Assembly: GCA_965153455.1 (NCBI GenBank)
Contig: OZ234501.1
Location: 11,470,001 to 11,534,000 of the forward strand
Origin: Sphagnum compactum
Lineage: Eukaryota > Bryophyta > Sphagnopsida > Sphagnales
DNA: 64,000 nt
Direction: 5' to 3'
Part shown: piece by piece, positions 10,068 through 21,081 of the stretch
Position numbering within the stretch: the first letter of the stretch is position 1
How the letters are laid out: each line of letters begins with the position of its first letter
The notes under the pieces: model-generated
Database searches by the model: none
Seen by the model: the letters and a program-made list of their open reading frames with translations, nothing else
Told to the model about the DNA's origin: nothing
Program-made: the position numbers and the translations under genes

Positions 10068-13000
10068 TTATAGTAGGTCGGTTGTATTTCTCCATGTCAA
10101 AAGTTGATCACTTGTAATAGGTCGGTTGTGGTGATGGGAGGTGTGTCCTGAAGGGGTGGGAGTTAGGAAGTAACAAAACCTACAACTATTGTCCGATTTA
10201 AGATGCAAAAGGCTTGCATCCTTTGCAATGTGATTGAAATTTTTTTGACAAAGGAAAGTAACCAAGACAAAGAGATGAGGGCCCTTTGGCCCTTTCAAGC
10301 TCTAAATGGCATTAGCACAATCGTGTAAAAACATATCAACTTATTTGTGTAGATACCCAAATACCTCAATTACTAAAGGAAAGAATTGATTAATGGGGTG
10401 TCGGTCACGATAGTTTTTTTTTTTTGGCTTGGGCCGTGTCAGAAGTTGCAAATCCTTGAGTTGTGCAAGATCGGGGAAATAAATTTGCTCGCATTGAGCC
10501 GGCTAGGGTGCAAATGTCATTTTTGGTGAAGACAATGTCAACTCGTCAATGAGAGGAATTGAATGTGGTTGAAGGAAATGCATATAGTTGTTTTTGTCCC
10601 ATATGGAAGTTAACATTTCATGCAATGACAATGAATATGTCGCGAACTACATCATGGGTTCCCATGCATTCATTGCCATGAACACAACGTAAGAAGTGGA
10701 AACCCATAAGGTCGATGGGATGTGTGCACACACATCAAAGGATACTTACAATAAAGGGATGGGGTAATCCAAGTTACGTACGAAATGTTATGTAAAAAAC
10801 CGGGGAAGATAATTAAAAGGTTGGGAAAACTAGTCGAATTATAAGTTAAACCCTTACCCCAAAGCTAAAACATGATTAAATGCGAGCATGATGAATTTCA
10901 AATATCTTGTTGGAAAACGTGGTGGAAAGGGTATGATGGTGCAAACACTCCGAGATGGAATTTTAAAGTTGAACCATTTGTTGCCCAATGAGTTGTTCAG
11001 ACAAAAGAAAACATGCATGAGTTGGGGACAATAGAAGATCATAAGCTGCCTTGAAGTGTTGTTGGAAAAGAAAGGTGTTGTCAACTCATGTTAAGGCTTC
11101 AAGAAGGAAGGGAAGTTGATCAACCATAAACCTAGTATCTATGATTGAAACTACCAAAGCCCAACTCTTTAAATAGGTTGTTGGGGCGATGGTGGCTGTC
11201 GGTATGAGCCCAATGTCGTCAAAAGTAATTATGAAAGAGGCTTGTTTACAAGCTAAAGGTCTATCAAGGTTGTCAAAAGATCCTAGACCCAAGAGGTGCC
11301 CAAACATTTGAAGGAGGGATGAATAAAAGGAAGTAAGGGACTTTATGAAAGTGGAAGAGGGAGGTGTGAATCGTAAGAGATATGATGGCCGTTGCATGAA
11401 ACAATAAGTTAAAATTCCAAAGCCTATTTAAACATCACCCATTCTACGGAAAAGGTCCACATGACAAACATCTTCTACTAATGCATCTTTAATGAAAGAT
11501 GATGTGAACAACGAGGTGTTGAATGGAACCCGCAAGATTCTAATTCCTTTTGATAGGGTGGTAAATTAGGATGGGGTGTTGAAGTCAGGTGGCAGGTCGG
11601 AGGGTGACCATGTTACACATTTTTAAGGTTGGATAAAAAGACTTATTGCACGAAGTTCCATCTGGAAATGATCATATGTAAATTAATATAATTGAAAGGG
11701 GACCTATGATGTGAGTGTCCTCCGTAATCGATAGAAATAAATAAGAAAGGAAATAATTAACTATAAAATTTAATGCCCTCAAGTGGGTTAAAGTGAACAA
11801 TGCCCCTCCCAAGGGATCACCTTAATGAGGCCCCATGGCATATGGGATGATTACAATAACGCCTTCATGATTACGATGACTATAAAACAGGGGAGATTCA
11901 AATGCATAGAATGTAAGTATAAAGGGGATGATTTGTATGATGTCACCACTTGCTGCCCGAAATTTTTGAAATATGACCCCTATTGACACTGAATTAAAGG
12001 TGTTTACCGCGTCTAGTTGCAAAACAACCCAGTCAAGGTGAAGGTCCAAGGTGCATCTAATGCCATGGATTACTGTTTCGCAACCACCTTTAATTGCAAC
12101 TTCGAATTAGTGTGGGGAGAAATGTGTTACAAAGGCGTCACAAAATTGAAAGCATAAATAGCAGCTTGTGAACTGATATAATGTTTCCCCCATTGTAATA
12201 AGATGAGTTCCACCTAAAGGTTTGGTCATGGTGAAAAGGTGGGTTGCACCAAGGACATGCAATTTGAGGTGGAATATGGCTTTATGTAATATGAAAACAA
12301 AGTTGAAACAACTGAAGGAATCCACTTGTTGAATCTTTTGAGTGAAAATAATCTCGAAAGTGTTCAAGAACCATCCTAGAAGGACCATTTGTTGATAAGT
12401 GCGACATGCATTGGAAAACCACCTTGAAGGAATAAGAAAAAAGCTCGAGGTCCTAACGTGGCTCGTAGTCTTTTAGAAAAAACATAAAATAGTCATTTGA
12501 TTTAGGGTGCAATGCAATGAAAGTCAAGGTGGTGTAAGAGGACATAGGTGTAAGGGAAAATGGTGCCAAATTGCAGGTTGCCCAAGAATATTCCCTTACA
12601 CGTTCGAAAACTAAACGCAAAATAGGTGTTCATGAATTGGAGGATCATGTTGCAGAAAAGGCACTGAACTCGAACTTGTTGTCAAAGCTTGGGCCCACAA
12701 AAGTAACTCCTGTACGTTTTCCTAATCGTTTGTTAAAAAACATTTGAGTCTAACCTACATTTCCTTGTGCCTTGTTGCCTTGCCACGAGGGGGCAAAGTG
12801 AAACACCATTGGGGTAACACGAGGAACAAGTGCCAAGCTACCACATCATAGGGGTCTTGTGCCAACCTATCCAATGGAAAACAAAATGTCATTTGGACAT
12901 CATGTCGTAAAGCAATAGGGATGCGATTGTATAATCAACGAAATAAAAGCTTAAATGAAAAGACCCGAAGACATCCAATGACGAAACCCAAGCCCAAATT

Positions 13001-13625
13001 AATGCAAACGAGGTGGGAGCAAGGGAGGGTACTAAATCGGGATTGTCACAAGGTTTTGGATTGGACAAACTAGATGTTTAACAAGAATGCTAATGACGAA
13101 CTAACCCTCGACTAGTAAATTGTCATCCACAAATGGAGCAAGATATTTTAGGTGGAGATAGTGAGTGCGTTGAGGAGATAGGGGTAGGTTGGGGAATCTG
13201 ATTAGGGGCAATTGTAAGGGCTGATAGAATGGAAGGGGGAAAAGGTCCTAGTTATGCAAGATTAAAAAGGTTTGGAAAGGTGCAGGGTTGGGGCCCCACA
13301 TTCACACATAGGGCTAGGGGCCAATAAGGGGAACTAGTAGGTGGTGTGAGGTTTATTACAATAGGAGGGGGAACTATGGGTGGTTCGTGATTTGCATGGG
13401 AGATGGGGTGCAAGATGGGTCTATGATAGAACATGATAAGGTAAAAGGGCAATGAGAGCTACAAGGTTTGATGAAATTTGATGAACTAGGGGACATGGGA
13501 CATTTGGTGCCCATGAAGAAGGAGGCCAACTAAGAGCAAAGTCTCCACATGCTAAATACAACCTATTGTTATAGGGCAATCCTAAATCTACCAAGCCAAC
13601 CCACAAAACTAAATAAATCAAAAGG
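10068..13625 (-). mobile_element. Decayed non-LTR retrotransposon with RT and C-terminal nuclease-like region
   Basis: Minus-strand fragments in several frames line up in the order of one non-LTR polyprotein. The Pro-rich N-terminal part (13621-13252) includes LCVNVGPQPCTFPN. The RT region follows: FATHFSPH-type motif near 12110 and GGCETVIHG near 12070, then motif A WVVLQLDAVNTFNSVS (12030), then GDPLGGALF (about 11800). The polymerase box reads ITEDTH where the family, as I recall it, has IADDTH (11717-11725). Thumb and linker are at 11397-11086. A zinc knuckle CVCTHPIDLMGFHFLRCVHG is near 10690, then RVDIVFTKN (10540), FPRSCTTQGFATSDTAQA (10450), and a tail ending at 10068. Frameshifts, stops and an apparent deletion inside the RVDIV block show it is dead. 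No target duplication or poly-A tail was identified. Confidence 0.85.
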
Positions 13626-14985
13626 AAAAAAATAGGGACAACAAAACGTTCTTGATTAATTGGTTTGCTACATGACTCAACAAAGTAGGTGTTTTATATT
13701 GTGTTGGCCATTATTCGGCTTATAAAGACCCTCCAAATGCTAAATATGATTACTACTTTTGTTTCTTTTCCCTTATTGTTTGGTTCCCACTATCTACTAT
13801 GTCACAAACTAGGTGCCAAAGGAGGGGAACAAAAGCATTTTGAAAAGAACCCTTTTGAACCAGCCTTTTAGTGGACTAGTTACTTTAGATATAATGGTTT
13901 TTTTTTTAAAAACACAATCCATTTTTGTGGTTTTTTTTAAGAAATTGTATACGTTAAAACAATAAAGGCGGCACAAATTCCACGGCAGCTAATATGCTTG
14001 CTTGTTAAAAACCCTAATAAGGTTTACATTCATTTTTTTGTTCCTTTCATGCTTCCCCCCACTGAGAAAACTAAGGACACAAGTGGCTTGTGCACAAACA
14101 CAACAAAAGGTCGTTGTCAACCTACTAACCCTTTGTTATGGAACTTGCCTTAAATGTCTGTGAGGTCGGGTCTGTTGTTGTACTTTAGAGGAAAAAACAG
14201 AAAAATATTTTTTAAATTACTACATGAACCCTCAACACATGTAGCAAAATTTTGCAAAACTGGTAGATGGTGGCCCACTTTGGTGTTGGGGTCAAAGCTT
14301 GTACTCACGCGCGTACTCCCGAAAGTCCTTGTTCGCCATTTTGACATTTTCTTCCTGTTCCAAAAAATCGACTACAATTTTTTCACCACACGTAAAGTTT
14401 TTCGCCAAAATATATCCCTAAAATAATACACAAATAAATATAGAATCGTGTGATTGACATTCATATTACATCAATTTAAATAAAATTGTGGTTATGCATC
14501 AATTATATGCCAATGGATTTATTTTTCCAACATTGATTTTTTTTCAATTGTTATTTTTCACACTATCAATATACAATGATTTAATAAATGACCATCACAT
14601 ATTCAAAACCTTAGGTTATGCATCTTTTCAAAAGACCCACTCAACCATGTTGGTCATAATTAATTTCATTCCATGCATTTAAAACATTCCATAATTAGGT
14701 TCGCTAATAAATTCATGATTTACAAATTATGAAAAATGTAATTTTCATGAACAATTAATTACTATTATTATTTTATGCTTTGGAAAAATATAGGAATCAT
14801 TTCAATACAAGGTTTGTGCATTTTTGCAAAAGGTTCCACAAGGGGGAAAAAATCTAGGAAATTTGAAAAAAAGAAGAAGAAAAGAACAAACTCTATAACC
14901 ATTATGATGGTGCAGTTTGGGGGTTTGAATAATAGGGTTAGGGTTTTGTCATTGTGCAAGATAAATACAAAGAGTTTTTTTGGAA
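13626..14985. other. Intergenic, AT-rich, no gene recognised
   Basis: Short ORFs on both strands overlap and have no recognisable motif. It may include further decayed flanks of the retroelements on either side. Confidence 0.45.
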
Positions 14986-14989
14986 ATCA

Positions 14990-16510
14990 TGTCAAGATGA
15001 TGCATTTTTCATCCTTTATAAGCTACCAAGGAAATGATTGTTCTAATTGTCATTAATTTGATTACAAGAGCAAAAGTTTCCACAAAATCTATTATTTTCT
15101 TTTGTTCGAATCCATGCACCATTAGCCATGCCTTAAGTTCTTCTTGACAATTATATAGTTGTTTGATTTGAGAATCCATTATTTTTATAAGGGTATTCCC
15201 TTCAAGTAAACTCATTAAATCCCAAGTTTCATTCTCAACAATTGAATTGTACTCTTGCCATATGGTTTCAACCTAACCTAGGGTGTTGAATTGTTTCATA
15301 GTAATTTTCAAGTTATGGTGTTTTTGTAAAAAAATATTAATGATCATTGCTCCAAACTTGGAGCATTTCTCATTTTCTACAATGTCTTCATATCACCACA
15401 TCCTTAGTTCTTTAAGCCATTGTCAACCTTTTACACAAAATTATAACTTTGTCTTCATAATCTTTACTCTTGACACTAGTAGTTTGCTTTTCATTTTCAA
15501 CAACTTGTTCAAATGTTTCCAAGACTTCTATTGGGTCTTCATTTTTCACTTCTTATTTCCATAACTTTGGTACAATGGCCTTATTCTTGAGGCTTGCAAT
15601 TTGTCTCCATAGCAAAACATTGAACCTCATCATATGCTCGTAAAAAACATCTCTAGTGACAAAAATCTTCTTCATCATTAAATAAAAATATATGTTCACT
15701 TTTAATTTCCTATCATACCCAACCATCATGCATAAAATGAACTTGTCTAATCTAGCTTATTCCTTTTCATTTTTGATACATAAACATGTGCAAGACTACC
15801 CAAACTTTGAACAAGTAACCAATATTGGGTGCCTTGGCACTATATACATATTAAAACTAATGACATCCCATTGTTTGAACATGTGGGACTTATATTTGTG
15901 AATATGTGTTGTGTTCACAACCTCGATCCAAAGACATTTTGGTAAGGTTGCTTATATTGGCCATGCACCTTACTCTTTCCAAAATGGTTTTGTTTATATG
16001 CGTAGTTATGTTGTTTTAATGGAAGGTTTCAATTGTAGTGAATTGTTTGATAGTTCCATTTTGTTCACAAAATGTGATGAATTGTCTTAAGAGGAATCAT
16101 CCTTCACAATTGATCTAATTCCTATCTTGTACACCCCCATTGTTCAACCATCTTTTTGAAGATATTGAAAGTTTCAAAAGTAGCATTCTTCCAATCTTCA
16201 AAAAAATACCCATGATTTTTTACCATAGTCATTAGTGAACAAGACAAAGTATTTTGAACTTGCTAATGATGTTCTAGAAGAAAACCACACAAGTCAAAAT
16301 GAATAAACTCTTATTTCCTTATTGATCTTGTGAAATTTTTTCTAAGCACCTTCTCCTTATGTTTTCCAACCATGCAACTAACACATATGCGTGAGGTGAC
16401 AACAATCCTTGGAATGCCACAAGCATTTTTCCTAGTCAAAATAACATTTGAAGCCCTTGAAAATTCAAATGTCTTAGCTTTATGTGCCAAAAATTAGTTA
16501 GAGATCCATT
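14990..16510 (-). mobile_element. Decayed Ty1/copia retrotransposon pol fragment
   Basis: Minus-strand translation gives, from about 16490 downward, FLAHKAKTFEFSRASNVI and CGIPRIVVTSRICVSCMVGK, corresponding to the copia pre-integrase (WHxRLGH) and zinc-finger region. Next come EFIHFDLCGF and KYFVLFTNDYGKKSWVFF (integrase core) near 16320-16200, and EQNGTIKQF (the TPQQNG motif) near 16060. The RT start at 15215-15009 includes EELKAWLMVHGFEQKKIIDF followed by VETFALVIKL and TIRTIISLVAYKG. The integrase-before-RT order is copia-type. Frames are broken repeatedly, the RT catalytic YVDD region is absent, and no LTR was recognised. Confidence 0.85.
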
Positions 16511-19500
16511 TTCAAACAAAAATAATGATGGTGGTTATTGGCTCATAATCATCTTGAACAAGCCATTCAATCTATTTTGATTCCTTGTTGCACACATTTT
16601 GTTGGAGTTCTTGATGAGCACACAACATTTATTTTTAAACCAAAGATGACGTAACAAGCTTTTGTCTACTATGAAGCCCGTTAACAAAAGGTTTTTTGTG
16701 TCTCTAGGGGTTAAAACACATCATCAACTTACTTCAAACTCTCATGGTGTTGAAAAATTACAATTTTTTTTCCCATGATGGAATGGCTATGACTTCCAAT
16801 GGATCTTACAAGTATCAGTCTTACCACTTTAATTCTTTTCAAGTTCCCTACAAATTATATAACATGTTCCCAAACTAAGGTATTCAAAGTCAATGTATTT
16901 TAGTTACAATGTCAATGTTGAAAAATAGTTTTTGTCTTATTTTGAAATCACTAATGTTAAAAGGGTGTTCCACAACAAATACTTTATATTTGACCCATTG
17001 ATGAATTGATAATCATTATAGAAGCCTCAAACATATTCTTTAGAAGTTTGTCTTTTAACCATTCATTTTTATTTTTTCGCTAATCTTCCTTAACAATGTT
17101 GGCATAACATATCCCTTCATTGTCTTTGATTCCCACTCAAAAGGAGTTGGCATTCCTTTGCCAATAACTTAATTCATGACATTATTACATCTAACATGTC
17201 TCTTATAAGCTATTTGGTTTTACAAATCATTTTTCTTTCCTCAAAATAGCTACTAGGTTCTAGCCCCTTGCATTGACTTGAGTACCACATGTTCAATAAA
17301 CATGGCCATATATCTTCCCAAATGCACTACAACTATTCATATAAATTATAAAACTCTATTAGTTTGTTTGTTATACAAGTCATTTCATTCATTGGCCATT
17401 TTTCAATACAACCTATCTTTTGGTTATAGGTCATGTAAGACTCACAACAAATCTCCTTTCCTTTGCTTATGATCCAAATAACCTTTCCACTACTTTGTGA
17501 TTATAAAATCATACACAAATTATCTCCACCATCATTATGATTTTACTAGGGTGAATTTTCACTACTTTCCCATGGTTCAACCTGCAAGGACACATACATA
17601 ATTAAAAAGATTTTAGTTCAATTCTAATAATAACATTATACACACATAAGCAAAAACATAACATTTATTAAAGAAGATAAATCCAAAAGGATGGGATTGT
17701 TTCTTACAATTCCAAAATGAAAACCCCCTTAAAGTCTTCTTCTATCTTTATATTTTTTATGAAATGATTACATTATTTAACTTTAACAAATTCTTGAACC
17801 ATTCACTATGAGAAATTGCATCAGTTGAAACCACAGTGCCTTGCAATTAGAGCTCAAAATACAACTCATATACAATTATTGCATAATTATCCTTTGTGAA
17901 TTATAATTATTATGCAAATATTCCTTTGGAAAATACAAGGAATTAATAAATAAATTGTCACATTAGAAAATCAATTAGTTTTATAATAGTTGCAAGTGAG
18001 TTGAAAATGAGTATTTTGTATAGTAATTTGTACACATTGTACATACATCCATAGTCAACCATGTTTGATTTTTTGAAAAGTTACATTGTAGTTGCATGTA
18101 ACAACTATTTTACAACTATTATAAATGTGCCATTAACTCAACAACTATGTTGCAACTCGTGTACAATGTATATACATGAAATCATGCCACATGTTCGCAT
18201 TTCCATTGCCCATTATGAGATACATTTGTAATTAATTTTTGACTATGATTTCCATAGATATAACTTGTAAGACCATCAATGCACCACTATTGAATTACTA
18301 GTGTTCAACTATGTTGTGATTATTGTGCAACAATTTATAATTTAATAACAATACAAATTCATATGTAATGTTTTATAGAGAAAGGTCCAATCACACTATT
18401 AGGAACCACACGTGCCCTTTAGACCACTGTTTGAAAAGATTTTTAGAATTTTTTTGATGTCTTTCAAAAAAACATTAAAATCTTTTTAAAAATTTAATAC
18501 TATTATATTAAGGTGCATATTAAAAAAAATCCCAAATTATGTCATAATTAATTTGTGAGCATTAATTATCTAAATTCACTAACAAATTAATTATTTGGAT
18601 AGAATTCATTGGATATCTATGTTGCCACTTACCAATAAATTTTTGTCAAAATGAAAACCACTTTTAGCGAAATGGCCTAAGACAATGTAGAATTGGCTCT
18701 AGCAAAGACTAATTTTGACTTGTTCTTTGATGTCCATTTGCTTGTCAACTTATCCAGGATGTTTATTGCTACTACTTGAAATTGTTGATGTTTTGACTAA
18801 TGCTTTTCAAGAATGAGATGTTTTTGTGTGTGATTATTAGATTGCTACCATAAAAGGTTATTAGTCACAATTGTATTTTCTATATAATAACCTTAAGACT
18901 ATTTTAATTTCTTATTTTCTTAATAGGTTCAAGGATCTTGTGGCTTACACACGTTATTGGCCTATAATGGATATCACCAATGACAAACATGAATGAGCCA
19001 CTTATGAAATATCTTGCTTTTTATTTTGATAAACACACATTTTATGCAACTTACACTTCATAAAATTCAAGGATTGTTTGCCCAATCAACTGAAATATTT
19101 TAAACTTCATATTGCATGATGCCATATTTGCTTGCACTAGTATATTTTGTTCACCTTTTTACTCTTCTACTTTGTATTTTGGATATGTTGCCATGATTTT
19201 ATGATTCACGCCATGTCACTATCCATCTTCCTTAAAGTACCCAACTTCTTGAAGGTTGCCTTTTTTTTCCTCGCCCCCAAATACCTTTCAAATCCAACTC
19301 ATTTGAGATCTTGATTTGAGCACATGTGACCTCAATTTGAAGATCTTTGTTTGATCATAATGAAAGTCCTTTGATGATATTAGGATCCTTGTTGGATTGT
19401 GTTAAAACCTCATTTGAGGATTTTGAGGTATTATACACATACCATTCAAAAGGAAGCCTACTCATCATTTAGGAAACCCTTGGGATCTTTTTTCAAAAAT

Positions 19501-19657
19501 TCATAACTAATTGAAAAAAAGTTCAAAATTGAACTTCAAATTGAGTTTCAAATTGTCTTGTCTGTAAGAGAAAAATAAGTGTAAAAAGAAAAAAATTGAA
19601 ATCTGATTTACTCACAATGCATATTCTGATGATTTTACCTTAGCATGAACAGTCAGG
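16511..19657. other. AT-rich intergenic DNA, possibly copia gag relic at the left
   Basis: The left part (16.5-17.5 kb) could be the decayed gag end of the adjoining copia relic but shows no firm motif. The rest is AT-rich with no gene or RNA recognised. Confidence 0.4.
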
Positions 19658-19812
19658 CAACTAAAATCTCAAATTGCCAATCGCTCTACCATTCCTTCTT
19701 TGCAAGCTGAACAAGAGTGTCTAGCAAGCATTGACAACTAAAGTCTCAAATTGCCAATCACTCTACCATTCCTTCTTTGCAAGCTGAACAAGAGTGTCTA
19801 GCAAGCATTGAC
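19658..19812. repeat. 77-bp tandem duplication
   Basis: Two near-identical copies (19658-19734 and 19735-19811) start CAACTAAAATCTCAAATTGC and CAACTAAAGTCTCAAATTGC and end in AGCAAGCATTGA. Very few differences are visible, so the duplication is recent relative to nearby repeats. Confidence 0.95.
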
Positions 19813-21081
19813 AGGGCTTACATTGCGTTCCACAACTTTAAGGGATACATAGAAACATACCTCAAGCAACAAAGGACTTGTCTCTAGCTAGTGGCAATGG
19901 TACACCTCATGAAACTCAGCCATCTCTTTCAAAGCTCTCAAATCAGCACATGAAGTACTTTCAATCACCTACTTGTAACCCTAACTTTGCATGAACATGA
20001 CACAACACATGACACAAATAATTCTAGCACACAAAAACGAACACCAACATTGTGTAATTTCTTTGGCACTTCTTGTGACCACAAAGTAGGATTGACACTG
20101 TAACAAGCATCGAGTGACAACAGCAGGCTCATAGCCCATACAAGTAGGATAATTAATATGGTGTAAGCTCGAGTTAGCATGCCAAGAACTTGTGAGGCAT
20201 GCATCCCCTATCATTCATAAAGAATTCCCAATTTTGAAAAAAGCTGTGTTAATGGAGCGTAACCCACACTGGCACTCTAGCAAGGGCATGACACTCGATG
20301 AACACATGCTAACATAGCTCAAGCAATGCGCACAAAACATTCAATTACAATACAGGAGAAAAGATTCACAGAAGCTTCCATGCACAGATTCTTTCCTGTA
20401 TTGTGATCAGGAGATACAGAACATCATTATGCTTAGGATACGGGACATGGATTCATTACACTGGTGTTGACACCAAGCTAGAGGACAATGGCAACTTCAC
20501 TCTTGACATGTAGAATCTTAACATGCAAGCAAATGCGTCTGTCTCATGAACATATTTGATGAAGAACGAAGAATTGAGTGATGGGATTTCATCCATAAAA
20601 CCTTTATGTTTATCTTGAATCTTTCAGCAGGCTATAGCCCCATCATCTCTAGAGTGCATCCTATTGGAATCTTGAGAAACTCAAGACTTGCAACAGGGGG
20701 CACAATAAATTCAGGGCATATTGACATGAAACATTTCAACTGCTTTCATCATGGTTGGCGCTTAATGCGTTTTTGGGGGCATGTCACTCACTCTCCTACA
20801 TCAGCTCCACCAAGCTTTACTGATTTTTTTCTGACTATCTGTATTGTCTCTTGTATTTCCCCCACTTTTTGGTGCCACCAACTCTGAGGGGAGTCCACAT
20901 GTGGAGAGCAGCAATATGAAACAACATCCCCTGTGTCAAACCTTTGAAATTATAAGCTAGATTTCTATGATCCAACCTGATAATTGTTCCCTTCCTCAGT
21001 CTTGTAATCAACCATGAACTTTCTCTTTTCATCAATGAAGATCGGGGGAGAGTGGCACCCACTGCAGCAACTGATGTGCAT
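19813..21081. other. Downstream region of the SCAR gene
   Basis: On the minus strand a short open segment at about 21072-20961 encodes PPIFIDEKRKFMVDYKTEE and ends in a stop. It follows an acceptor-like TTGCTGCAG and could be an alternative last exon of the SCAR gene, but I could not join it with confidence. The remainder has no recognisable gene. Confidence 0.4.
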
